From positions 191,773,147 to 191,837,146 of the forward strand of contig CM060953.1 in assembly GCA_030765055.1 (NCBI GenBank): a stretch of DNA of 64,000 nucleotides. The letters run 5' to 3'. The notes under the pieces were generated by a model, which ran no database searches, was not told the origin of the DNA, and saw only the letters and a list, made by a program, of their open reading frames with translations. Made by a program: the position numbers and the translations under genes. How positions within the stretch are numbered: the first letter of the stretch is position 1; the number at the start of each line of letters is the position of its first letter. Source of the stretch: Mantis religiosa (Eukaryota > Arthropoda > Insecta > Mantodea > Mantidae). Below are positions 13,206 to 23,861 of the stretch, in pieces.

Positions 13206-14137
13206 ATGTACAAAGACGAGTATCGAGCTGTCATTAAATGTTTGTTTTTGAAAGGCAACACGCCTACGCAAATCAAAAATGAGTTGGGTTCTGTGTATGG
13301 TGATTCTGGACCATCATTTACTACAGTGAAATTTTGGGCAGCTGAATTTAAACGTGGCCGTAAGAGCTTGGGAGACGATGAACTTTCGGGACGTCCAAAA
13401 ACTGCAACTTTCAACGAAAACATCGCCAAAGTTCACCAAATGGTACTAGACGACCGCCGAATTAAAGTGAGAGAGATGGCACAGGCTATGAACATGTCAA
13501 AAGAACATGTTTGTCAAATATTAAATCAACATTTAGACATGAGAAAGCTGTCCGCGCGTTGGGTGCCGCGTTTATTCACGTTAGACCAAAAACGTATTCG
13601 AATGAACATCTCCAACGCTCTGTTGGCGCAGTTTAGGCGCTATAAATCCGAGTTTTGGTGCAGATTAATTACTGTAGATGAAAGTTAGATACACCACTGT
13701 ACGCCCGAAACAAAAATAAAGTCCAAAAAGTGGAATGTAAAGGGAGAACCGGGTCCAAAAGAAGCAAAAACTCCTTTTTTCTGCTGGGAAATTGATGGTG
13801 ACTGTTTTTTGGGATAGTCATGGAGTTATTTTAATCTATTATCTTCAAAAAAAGAAAAACAATTACTGCAGCATACTACACAGCATTACTTAACAAGCTG
13901 AAGGCAGAACTTGCGGAAAAACGGTCACATTTGTAGAAAAAGAAAATCCTGTTTCACCAAGACAACGCACCGTCTGACACCTCAGCAGTTGCAATGGCGA
14001 AAATTCACGAATTACGGTTTGAACTGCTTGACTCACCAGATCTAGCCCCAAGCGACTTCTTTTTGTTCCCTCGTCTGAAAATTGCGCTCGGAGGACAGAG
14101 ATTGAAGAGGAAGTCACTTTCGTGAAGAATTATTTTG
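13206..14137 (+). pseudogene. Mariner transposase, family 2, copy a (broken)
   Basis: The N-terminal 160 codons are open (first ATG at 13206, MYKDEYRAVIKCLF): HTH domain, GRPKTA linker (an AT-hook-like GRP motif), second HTH, and WVPRLFTLDQK. The first catalytic Asp lies in ITVDES, and the next codon is TAG at 13686-13688, where mariners have Trp (DESW). The catalytic core after that is scattered over frames. The second Asp (QDNAPS, 13961-13963) and third Asp (LAPSDFFLF, 14054-14056) are separated by only 30 residues, not the 34 of typical mariners. The protein runs into the 85-bp array at about 14138. Confidence 0.9.
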
Positions 14138-15320
14138 CAGAGAAAAACGCCGAATACTATTTGGACGGATTACAGAGATGGAGCACCGCTGGGAGAAGTG
14201 TGTAGAGTTACAAGGAGACTATGTTGAAAAACGCCGAGTACTATTTGGACGGGTCACAGAGATGGGAACATCGCTGGGAGAAGTGTGTAGAGTTACAAGG
14301 AGACTATGCTGAAAAACGCCGAGTACTATTTGGACGGGTTACAGAGATGGGAGCATCACTGGGAGAAGTTTGTAGAGTTACAAGGAGAAAAACGCCGAGT
14401 ACTATTTGGACGGTTACAGAGATGTGAGCATCGCTGGGAGAAGTGTGTAGAGTTACAAGGAGACTATGTTGAAAAACGCCGGGTACTATTTGGACGGGTT
14501 ACAGAGATGGGAGCATCGCTGGGAGAAGTGTGTAGAGTTACAAGGAGACTATGTTGAAAAACGCCGAGTACTATTTGGACGGGTTACAGAGATGAGAGCA
14601 TCGCTGGGAGAAGTGTGTAGAGTTACAAGGAGACTATGTTGAGAAACGCCGAGTACTATTTGGACGGGTTACAGAGATGGGAGCATCGCTAGGAGAAGTG
14701 TGTAGAGTTACGAGGAGGCTATGTTGAAAAACGCCGAGTACTATTTGGACGGGTTACAGAGATGAGAACATCGCTGCGAGACGTGTGTAGATTTACAAGG
14801 AGACTATGTTGAAAAACGCCGAGTACTATTTGGACGGGTTACAGAGATGGGAGTATCGCTGAGAGAAGTGTGTAGAGTTACAAGGAGACTATGTTGAAAA
14901 ACGCCGAGTACTTTTTGGTCGGGTTACAGAGATGGGAGCATTGCTGTGAGAAGTGTGTAGAGTTACAAGGAGACTATGTTGAAAAACGCCGAGTACTATT
15001 TGGACGGTTTATAGAGATGGGAGCATCGCTGGGAGAAGTGTGTAGAGTTACAAGGAGACTATGTTGAAAAACGTCGAGTACTATTTCGACGGGTTACAAA
15101 GATGGGAACATCGTTGGGAGAAGTGTGTAGAGTTACAAAGAGACTATGTTGAAAAACGCCGAGTTCTATTTGGACAGGTTACAGAGATGCGGACATCGCT
15201 GGGAGAAGTGTGTAGAGTTACAAGGAGACTATGTTGAAAAACGTCGAGTACTATTTGGACGGTTTATAGAGATGGGAGCATCGCTGGGAGAAGTGTGTAG
15301 AGTTACAACGAGACTACGTA
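14138..15320 (+). repeat. 85-bp tandem array (about 14 units) derived from transposase C-terminus
   Basis: Units start at 14221, 14306 and so on, period 85 bp; one unit near 14385 lacks 9 bp. In one frame a unit reads AEYYLDGLQRWEHRWEKCVE, which resembles the usual mariner C-terminus (a Tyr-rich stretch, then RWEKC and a Gly-Asp-Tyr end). Because 85 is not a multiple of 3, the frame rotates at each unit and a TGA appears in the third frame, so the array is not a protein repeat. Confidence 0.93.
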
Positions 15321-15390
15321 GAAAGAAAAAGAAATCTGAAAAGATGTCTTGTATCTTTATAAGGTCGGAAATTTTCCAGACGACCGTCAT

Positions 15391-16990
15391 AGTGTGCTTT
15401 AACGAGGTCTTCGAACTGATAAATCTTGAACATATCTTAAGCATTTATCGATTTGATTAAAGGTTTATAGTCAATTTTGAAGTCCTCTTTGGAGGTTCTG
15501 AAGTCCTCGGTCTGAATGACCTTTGCATATTATTGGTAAACCGTAAGATAAGGTCGAAAACATATTACACAAAATGTTACATCTTAAAACATGCAACTAT
15601 TTATTTATATATTTATTTTGGTGTGGATTTAACTATTTCGGAGATTTCAGATCGATTATACTGGACTGTACTATGGAGGGGATTCGGCAGGTAGGTCTAA
15701 AGTTAGTCTGTTGTACCTAAGTCTCAGGTGGGCCACTCCCTGGAGGAAGGATGAGGCAAGAGGAGATAGGGCGGGTGTCTCATGGAAACACGACAATACA
15801 GAGGACAGGGTTCCCACATTTTACTAGATGGAAACTCCCCAGACAGTCCAGGACAACGGACATTTCACCTCTCAATGGTTCGGAAACGACCCAACATATA
15901 ATGCTCGCAGATCGGCAACCATTCTACCGGAGGAGGAAGAGTTTACCAGGAGCATATAATCCTGCCAGGCAACGCCGAGACTACCGCCGACACTTCTACC
16001 CTGAAAGAGACCACCGGATGAGAGATGTAGTGAAATAAAAATGGAGATTAAATGGAGGAAGGGGAAATTGGGGGAATGTAATTACTGTCCACCAACACAA
16101 AGTAAGTCCCTGAGAGGAATGCGCCACCCTTACAGAGTGGAACAAGGACAGCGAATGTGTGACAGAGAACGCATGCTACACAAGGAGCGGAACCATTAAA
16201 AAACATGCGCCCTATTCACTCTGTACTCTAAAACCGAGAAGATTCATTCACAAAAATAGAAACCGTCAGAATGTTTTGAATGGTCTGTAATGAACTGACA
16301 TAGGGTGTAATGACCTGTTAATGGGGGGTGTAGGAACCTTCTAAAACCCCCCTGCGTCTCATTTTTTGGAGTTTTTCTTTTCTTTGCTGTGATATACTAT
16401 AACGTACCCAGCATCCTCTTTGTCCCACACCTATAGGTGCAATATCAATGCCGACAAATAGAGACCAGCTCTTAAAGTATTTGATATCACTTAAGACTTC
16501 TGCATTCCTTAAGTCCCGTTACACCCACAAGTGTTGATGTAGATTAATACAAAGTAAATAGAGAACGACAGAGTCTACACATGTGATTTGTTTGTTTGTC
16601 GTGGGATGTGACAAATAGCCCTAGGAGAGGGGTACGTCAGACGCATGATACCACATTTCCGGATCAAGAACAAGGTCGTCAAACGTTCTAGAAGCACAAA
16701 GGCGTTTTTATTAGCACTTCAAGCCGCTCCGAGTTAGGCATGACATCATTCAAACTTGCTAAATCCAAAACAACTTTGAAGGAAGTCATGTCAAACTTTC
16801 ATGGACAAATTGTCTCTAGAGGCTCTGAAATACTCTTTCATCTACATTCTTTATTCTACAGTAAAACCTCTCTAAGACGTAAAGCGAACGTTCCGAGAAG
16901 TTATAGAAGCTATAGTCGCACAAGTTTACAGTGAAGGAATTATATAGAATGAAGTGTAAAGGTTGATATTTTCAACTTACATACAATACT
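15391..16990. other. Unassigned sequence
   Basis: Contains a 95-codon frame (15751-16038) and a 64-codon frame (16740-16934) with no recognised domain. A CCCCC/GGGGG-flanked patch at 16320-16360 is noted. No TIRs, LTRs or tRNA-like boxes seen. Confidence 0.45.
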
Positions 16991-17016
16991 AGGATTATCG
17001 CCTAGTTTGTCTACCT

Positions 17017-17345
17017 TCAATTTTTTCCTTTCCAATCTGCAACTTCATTTGTTTCACCACATACAACATTCAAAACAATGTTATGGCGATGTTTGAAACT
17101 CTTGAGGCATCCATTGGAAGCTCTGAATTTGTCTTTGACTAATTGTCTTGCTGTATGTAAAGCTTGAGTCTGAAGTAATGGTTCAGAAATGGGAATTCCT
17201 TTATCGCGCGCACTAACAAAGCACTCGAACAAAGCACGATTTAGCTCGACATACTCTGTAGATTTTGTGATGCATTTCACACATCCTGCTTCCTTTTAAC
17301 CACTCTTCATCAATTTTTATTTTTTTCAAAGTCCAAAAATCTTGG
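17017..17345 (-). pseudogene. pogo/Tigger-type transposase fragment (CENP-B-like HTH)
   Basis: Minus-strand open segment of 87 codons (17017-17280). It matches the Tc5/CENP-B-type helix-turn-helix of pogo/Tigger transposases, with hallmarks LNRALFECFVSARDKG, ISEPLLQTQALHTA and FRASNGCLKSFKHRHNI. This domain binds transposon ends. Upstream coding (17281-17345) is frame-broken and the DDE catalytic domain is absent. Length is about a sixth of a full Tigger protein. No TIR seen nearby. It is an isolated relic. Confidence 0.82.
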
Positions 17346-17459
17346 TTTTTCACTTGTTTTTTTAAACGCGTGCTTTTTCCCCCTTATTTAACCTATTTTT
17401 CATTATTTCCGCTTATTTTCTTATCTGTTTTCCCAGTTTCACAAATATTCACTATACAC

Positions 17460-17546
17460 ATAAACACCCATGCCCAAGGCGGGACTCGAACCCGCGACCC
17501 TCTACGCGGCGGAACACTAGATACATACGCTTTAGCGACCGTGGCT
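17460..17546 (-). mobile_element. tRNA-like SINE head
   Basis: The reverse complement holds an A-box-like TAGCCACGGTCGCTAAAGCG and a good B box (GGGTTCGAGTCCCGCC). The acceptor stem does not pair properly, so it is a tRNA-derived SINE head, not a functional tRNA. It abuts the SINE2 block on its right. Confidence 0.7.
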
Positions 17547-17782
17547 ACGAGGGCCGGTATTACTTCAAACAACACAGTTAATTGGAAATTAATTGTTCTT
17601 TCACAATAACCGTGTGTAGGACGCAGTATGAAAGAGTAGAGCCAGACTGAAAAATACAATGCCATAGCCGGGATTTGAAACACGGATCTTCTGGTCTCCG
17701 TCCAGCCGCTCTAACCATTGAGCTGCTTTGGCCAACGTGCCGAGATGACATTAAATTCTCCAACTGACTCGTCTTTCCCCGG

Positions 17783-19330
17783 TAAACCACTAGGAGTTCT
17801 CATAAACACATGAGACAACTACCTTAATGTCGACTTACTATGCTGTAAGTACTTTAAGACCCGGGCTTTATAGTAAACCACTAGGAGTTCTCATAAACAC
17901 ATGAGACAACTACCTTAATGACGACTTACTATGCTGTAAGTACTTTAAGACCCGGGCTTTATAGTAAACCACTAGGAGTTCTCATAAACACATGAGACAA
18001 CTACCTTAATGACGACTTACTATGCTATAAGTACTTTAAGACCCGGGCTTTATAGTAAACCACTAGGAGTTCTCATAAACAAATGAGACAACTACCTTAA
18101 TGACGACTTACTATGCTGTAAGTACTTTAAGGGCCGGGCTTTATAGTAAACCACTAGGAGTTCTCATAAACACATGAGACAACTACCTTAATGACGACTT
18201 ACTATGCTGTAAGTACTTTAAGGGCCGGGCTTTATAGTAAACCACTAGGAGTTCTCATAAACACATGAGACAACTACCTTAATGGCGACTTACTATGCTG
18301 TAAGTACTTTAAGACCCGGGCTTTATAGTAAACCACTAGGAGTTCTCATAAACAAATGAGACAACTACCTTAATGACGACTTACTATGCTGTAAGTACTT
18401 TAAGGGCCGGGCTTTATAGTAAACCACTAGGAGTTCTCATAAACACATGAGACAACTACCTTAATGACGACTTACTATGCTGTAAGTACTTTAAGGGCCG
18501 GGCTTTATAGTAAACCACTAGGAGTTCTCATAAACACATGAGACAACTACCTTAATGACGACTCACTATGCTGTAAGTACTTTACGGCCCGGGCTTTATA
18601 GTAAACCACTAGGAGTTCTCATAAACACATGAGACAACTACCTTAATGACGACTTACTATGCTGTAAGTACTTTAAGGGCCGGGCTTTATAGTTAACCAC
18701 TAGGAGTTCTCATAAACAAATGAGACATTTACCTTAATGGCGACTCACTATGCTGTAAGTACTTTAAGGCCCGGGCTTTATAGTAAACCATTAGGACTTC
18801 TCATAAACACATGAGACAACTACCTTAATGACGACTTACTATGCTGTAAGTACTTTAAGGGCCGGGCTTTATAGTTAACCACTAGGAGTTCTCATAAACA
18901 AATGAGACAACTACCTTAATGACGACTCACTATGCTGTAAGTACTTTAAGACCCGGGCTTTATAGTAAACCACTAGGAGTTCTCATAAACACATGAGACA
19001 ACTACCTTAATGACGACTTACTATGCTGTAAGTACTTTAAGGGCCGGGCTTTATAGTTAACCACTAGGAGTTCTCCTAAACAAATAAGACAACTACCTTA
19101 ATGACGACTTACTATGCTGTAAGTACTTTAAGGGCCGGGCTTTATAGTTAACCACTAGGAGTTCTCATAAACACATGAGACAACTACCTTAATGGCGACT
19201 CACTATGCTGTAAGTACTTTAAGGCCCGGGCTTTATAGTAAACCACTAGGAGTTCTCATAAACACATGAGACAACTACCTTAATGGCGACTTACTATGCT
19301 GTAAGTACTTTAAGGCCCGGGCTTTATAGT
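17783..19330 (-). repeat. 91-bp satellite array, 17 units
   Basis: Period 91 bp (TAAACCACTAGG at 17783, 17874, 17965). Each monomer carries two short perfect palindromes: CTCATAAACACATGAG (5-bp stem) and ACTTACTATGCTGTAAGT (6-bp stem). Variation is concentrated at a few diagnostic positions (AATGAC/AATGGC, TAAGACC/TAAGGGC/TAAGGCC, AGTAAACC/AGTTAACC). Confidence 0.95.
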
Positions 19331-19532
19331 TCGGATCCCTATTAGGTACAACTAATGGAAATTAATTGTTCTTTCATACTAGCCGTGTGTAGGACGCACT
19401 ATGAAAAGGTAGAGCCAGACTGATTTGAACCACGGAACTTCTGGTCTCCGTCCAGCCGCTCTAACCATTGAGCTGCTTTGGCCAACGTGCCGAGATGACA
19501 TTAAATTCTCCAACTGACTCGTCTTTCCCCGG

Positions 19533-19897
19533 TAAACCACTAGGAGTTCTCATAAACACATGAGACAACTACCTTAATGGCGACTTACTATGCTGTAAGT
19601 ACTTTAAGTCCCGGGCTTTATAGTAAACCACTAGGAGTTCTCATAAACACATGAGACAACTACCTTAATCTCGACTTACTATGCTGTAAGTACTTTAAGT
19701 CCCGGGCTTTATAGTAAACCACTAGGAGTTCTCATAAACACATGAGACAACTACCTTAATGGCGACTTACTATGCTGTAAGTACTTTAAGTCCCGGGCTT
19801 TATAGTAAACCACTAGGAGTTCTCATAAACACATGAGACAACTACCTTAATGACGACTTACTATGCTGTAAGTACTTTAAGACCCGGGCTTTATAGT
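19533..19897 (-). repeat. 91-bp satellite array, 4 units
   Basis: Four monomers of the same 91-bp family between two SINE2 heads. Three carry the otherwise rare TAAGTCCCGGG variant, so this small block expanded locally. Confidence 0.93.
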
Positions 19898-20031
19898 TCG
19901 GACCACTATTAGGTACAATTAATTGGAATTAATTGTTCTTTCACGCTAGTCATGTGTAGGACGCACTATGAAAAGGTAGAGCCAGACTGATTTGAACCAC
20001 GGAACTTCTAGTCTCCGTCCAGCCGCTCTAA

Positions 20032-20112
20032 CCATTGAGCTACTATGGCCAATGTACCAACATGACAAAAATAGAAACATGCTGGCACGTTGGTCATAGT
20101 AGCTCAATGGTT
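20032..20112. repeat. Inverted repeat of two SINE2 heads
   Basis: Left arm 20032-20066 is the minus-strand SINE2 A-box region. Right arm about 20078-20112 is the same sequence on the plus strand (both contain the TAGTAGCTCAATGG motif or its complement). They are separated by about 11 bp, giving a foldback of roughly 33-bp arms with a few mismatches. Confidence 0.85.
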
Positions 20113-20749
20113 ATTGAAGGTAATACACCACATTTTTCTGTCTTTGTTGTACAAAGAGAACACAGTATCGAGTCATAAGGTATCGACCAGATGGAAATCT
20201 TTCTGGACAGAATAAGGATGCCAGATGATTCGCGAAAGCGCATGCAGAATGCAGGAGTGTCATCGGGTAACGTCACTGACATGACACATCGTCCTTGGAG
20301 TGACAGGTTTCGGCCTTCCTCGAAAGGACGTTCGTGGCAGTAACGGGTCGTTTACACAAAACCTCATTAGCATTAGAATGGCAGTGCGATGCTCATCAAA
20401 CTGTGAAAATACCATCAGATAAAAAGGGTCTTAATTTCTTTTGTTCCGCTCTAAGGTTCATTTTTCAGTATAGTTCCTAACACACGTGTGTTCTGCTTCG
20501 CCAAATCTAAAATGTTACGCCAGCAAAGTGCAGTGAATGGAATCTTTGTGGCGTTTGGGTCGACCCTCATCCTGTCGAGGGAAACTAATTTGGGACCGAG
20601 GTATAGGGGAAACTAATGGCACTTGTCAAGATTTAAAAGTGGTCAGCTTTACACTAAGTACTGCCAACCTTACAGTGATACTACAAAGAAATACAGAGCA
20701 AGATGGCACCTCCACAACTCCCATTTAGAAGCTCCACCGCCGTCGATGC
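20113..20749. other. Unassigned sequence
   Basis: No supported feature. Short frames at 20094-20282 (minus) and 20537-20728 (plus) are not recognised. Confidence 0.5.
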
Positions 20750-23040
20750 TCACCTTTATAGAGTAGATGGTAGAGTGTCCGCTTCAAGATTAAGAGGTCC
20801 CAAATTTGAGCTATCTGCATAAGCTTTATCCGGGATTCTCCCTTACCCTGAAAGATACATGTCTGGTAACCCTAAGCTCTATGTATCCTGTACTCATTTG
20901 AACATCATTTCATTCATCGTCCGATATGACTTAACGTTGGAAGTTTTCCTTTATCATGAACGATGAATGTCTGGTGACTCTAAGCTCTATGTACCTTGTA
21001 CTCATTTGAACATCACTTCATTCATCGTCCAATAAGACTTAAAGTTGGAGGTTTTCTATTATCCTAAAAGATAAATGTTGGTAACTTTAAGCTCTATGTA
21101 CCCTGTACTCATTTGAAGATAATTTCATTCATCGTCCGATATGACTTAACGTTGGAAGTTTTCCTTTATCATGAACGATGAATGTCTGGTGACTCTAAGC
21201 TCTATGTACCCTGTACACATTTGAACATCACTTCATTCATCGTCCAATATGACTTAAAGTTGGAGGTTTTCTATTATCCTGAAAGATAAATGTTGGTAAC
21301 TTTAAGCTCTATGTACCCTGTACTCATTTGAAGATAATTTCATTCATCGTCCGATATGACAGCATTTGAGGTTTTCTCTTATCCTGAAAGATGAATGTCT
21401 TTAACTCTAAGCTCTATGTGCTCTGTACTCATTTGAACATCATTTCATTCATCGTCCGATATGACTTAACTTTGGAGGTTTTCTCTTATGCTTCAAGATG
21501 AATGTCGCGTAACTCTAAGCTCTATGTATCCTGTACTCATTTGAATACCATTTCATTCATCGTCCAATATGATTTAACGTTGGAGGTTTTCCCTTATCCT
21601 GAAAGATGAATGTCTGGTAGCGCTAAGCTCTATGTACCCTGTACTCATTTGAAAAAAATTCATTCATCCTCCGATATAACTTAACGTTGGAGGTTTTCCC
21701 TTATCCTGAAAGATGAATGTCTGGTAGCGCTAAGCTCTATGCATCCTGTACTCATTTGAACATCATTTCATTCATCGTCCGATATGATTTAACGTTGGAG
21801 GTTTTCCCTTATCCTGAAAGATGAATGTCTGGTAGCGCTAAGCTCTATGTACCCTGTACTCATTTGAAAAAAATTCATTCATCCTCCGATATAACTTAAC
21901 GTTGGAGGTTTTCCCTTATCCTGAAAGATGAATGTCTGGTAGCGCTAAGCTCTATGCATCCTGTACTCATTTGAACATCATTTCATTCATCGTCCGATAT
22001 GATTTAACGTTGGAGGTTTTCCCTTATCCTGAAAGATGAATGTCTGGTAGCGCTAAGCTCTATGTACCCTGTACTCATTTGAATATAATTTCATTCATCG
22101 TCCGATATGACTTAACGTTGGAGGTTTTCCCTTATCCTGAAAGATGAATGTCTGGTAGCGCTTAGCTCTATGTACCCTGTACTCATTTGAATATAATTTC
22201 ATTCATCGTCCGATATGACTTAACGTTGAAGGTTTTCTCTTATCCTGAAAGATGAATGTCTGGTAGCGCTAAGCTCTATGTACCCTGTACTCATTTGAAA
22301 AAAATTCATTCATCGTCCGATATGACTTAATGTTGGAGTTTTTCCCTTATCCTGAAAGATGAATGTCTGGTAGCGCTAAGCTCTATGCATCCTGTACTCA
22401 TTTGAAGATAATTTCATTCATCGTCCGATAAGACTTAACGTTGGAGGTTTTCTCTTCTCTTGAAAGATAAATGTCTGCTAACTCTAAGCTCTATGTACCC
22501 TGTACTCATTTGAACATCATTTCATTCATCGTCCGATATGATTTAACGTTGGAGGTTTTCTCTTATTCTAAAAGATAAATGTCTGGTAACTCTAAGCTCT
22601 ATGTACCCTGTACTCATTTGAAGGTAATTTCATTCATCGTCCGATGTGACTCTCTTATCCTGAAAGATGAATGTCTGGTAACTCTAAGCTCTATGTACCC
22701 TGTACTCATTTGAACATCATTTCATTCATCATCCGATATGACTTAACGCTGGAGGTTTTCTCTTATCCTGAAATATGAATGTCTTTAACTCTAAGCTCTA
22801 TATACCCTGTACTCATTTGAACATCATTTCATTTATCGTCCGATATGACTTAACGTTGGAGGTTTTCTCTTATCCTGAAATATGAATGTCTTTAACTCTA
22901 AGCTCTATGTACCCTGTACTCATTTGAACATCATTTCATTCATCGTCCGATATTACTTAACGTTGGAGGTTTTCCCTTATCCTGAAAGATGAATGTATGG
23001 TAACTCTAAGCTCTGTGTACTCTGTACTCATTTGAACAGC
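20750..23040 (+). mobile_element. SINE1 copy d with tRNA-like head and about 20 units
   Basis: Degenerate head at 20750-20830 (TAGATGGTAGAGTG as A box; GGTCCCAAATTTGAG as decayed B box), then about twenty 108-bp monomers to 23040. Variant blocks repeat as dimers of about 215 bp between 21590 and 22100 (a GGTAGCGCTAAGC subtype, with alternate units lacking part of the ACATCATTT segment). Others lack the CTGG of GAATGTCTGG (about 21400, 22780, 22890). Confidence 0.88.
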
Positions 23041-23095
23041 ATTATTGAGGAGATATTTCTTGTTATTGCTTTAAATATTTTAATTATTTCTACAT

Positions 23096-23272
23096 TTCTG
23101 AAAATATGGAAACTTATTGTTCTTCGGAAAGGTAGAGTCAGATTTAAAACTGTAATGCCATGGCTGGGATTTGAACTACGGTTCTCCCAGTGGTGTGGTT
23201 CAAATTCCGGTTATGGCATTGCAGTTTTCAATCTGAGATTATATTTTCAAAAGAACCTTATCGTACACAATT
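23096..23272. repeat. Head-to-head SINE2 fragments forming an imperfect palindrome
   Basis: Left arm reads AATGCCATGGCTGGGATTTG (minus-strand SINE2 B-box side). Right arm reads CAAATTCCGGTTATGGCATT (plus-strand). Matching continues outwards through CAGATTTAAAACTG/CAGTTTTCAATCTG and GTTCTT/AAGAAC. Arms are about 70 bp with mismatches. Confidence 0.8.
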
Positions 23273-23274
23273 AA

Positions 23275-23861
23275 TTTTTTTTATTATTCCTTTGTTCCCT
23301 TCTAGTGACACTAAAAGAATGTAATTTCAAAGCCTACACAGAGAGGCCCGCTCTTTTAAGATTAGTTTATTGATTTAGTCTACCGTATTACCATATTCCA
23401 ATTTAAAGTAAATAGAAATATAAACATTTGAGAGTGTACTGGTTTGAAGAGTGGATAGAGTGATGTTGGTTAGGGAACAAATGAACTCCGAGAGGACCAC
23501 TTACGGATGCCACTACCCTATCTCGCTTCCGCTCGTCAGGTTGATAAGCTAAACAATGCTGAGAATGGAGGACAGGTGCAGTTTCCCTAAACTGTTTCAC
23601 CAAATCCGTTAGCTTTCTGTCACTGCCACAAATTATGTTCCTCCATGACCTCGCCTTATAAACACGAAGTGACAATGGCTTTGCCTACGTGCTTCAGAAA
23701 CCCCGCACCAAGCTGGGAATTCACAAGTTGGATGAATTTCTGGCCTTCTTCACTTACTATTCTACAGTCATTTCTTACGAAAAGTTAGTCTTTTGTCTGT
23801 TTTTTGATAATAGAAATTAAATTTCAGGAAAATTATATGGAAAATCAATGTTCAACATCTA
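23275..23861. other. Unassigned sequence
   Basis: Contains an unrecognised 90-codon minus-strand frame (23403-23675). Nothing else supported. Confidence 0.5.

Larger units (their letters stand above)
13028..15390 (+). mobile_element. Mariner family 2, copy a, expanded by an internal 85-bp array
   Basis: The 5' TIR CGAGGGTGGTCTGAAAAG starts at 13028 after TA. The eroded 3' TIR is at 15363-15390 (GGTCGGAAATTTTCCAGACG). A normal mariner is about 1.3 kb; this one is about 2.36 kb because the C-terminal coding segment is repeated about 14 times. The TIR matches that of the minus-strand copy starting at 28589. Confidence 0.9.
17575..20070 (-). mobile_element. SINE2 composite with 91-bp arrays (three tRNA-like heads)
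   Basis: On the minus strand the order is [tRNA-like head and about 120 bp body] - [91-bp array] - linker - next head. Heads are at about 17661-17745, 19418-19495 and 19978-20055. Each has an AGCTCAATGGTTAGAGC-like A box and a TTCAAATCCCGGC-like B box. Conserved linkers (GAGAATTTAATGTCAT and TGTAGGACGC) appear beside each head. Arrays contain 17 and 4 monomers. Confidence 0.85.

Noticed and set aside
17460..17546. Functional tRNA gene
   Set aside because: A and B boxes are present but acceptor-stem pairing fails and the variable region is abnormal. The other tRNA-like stretches (45468, 46712, 48195, 63650) continue into SINE bodies.
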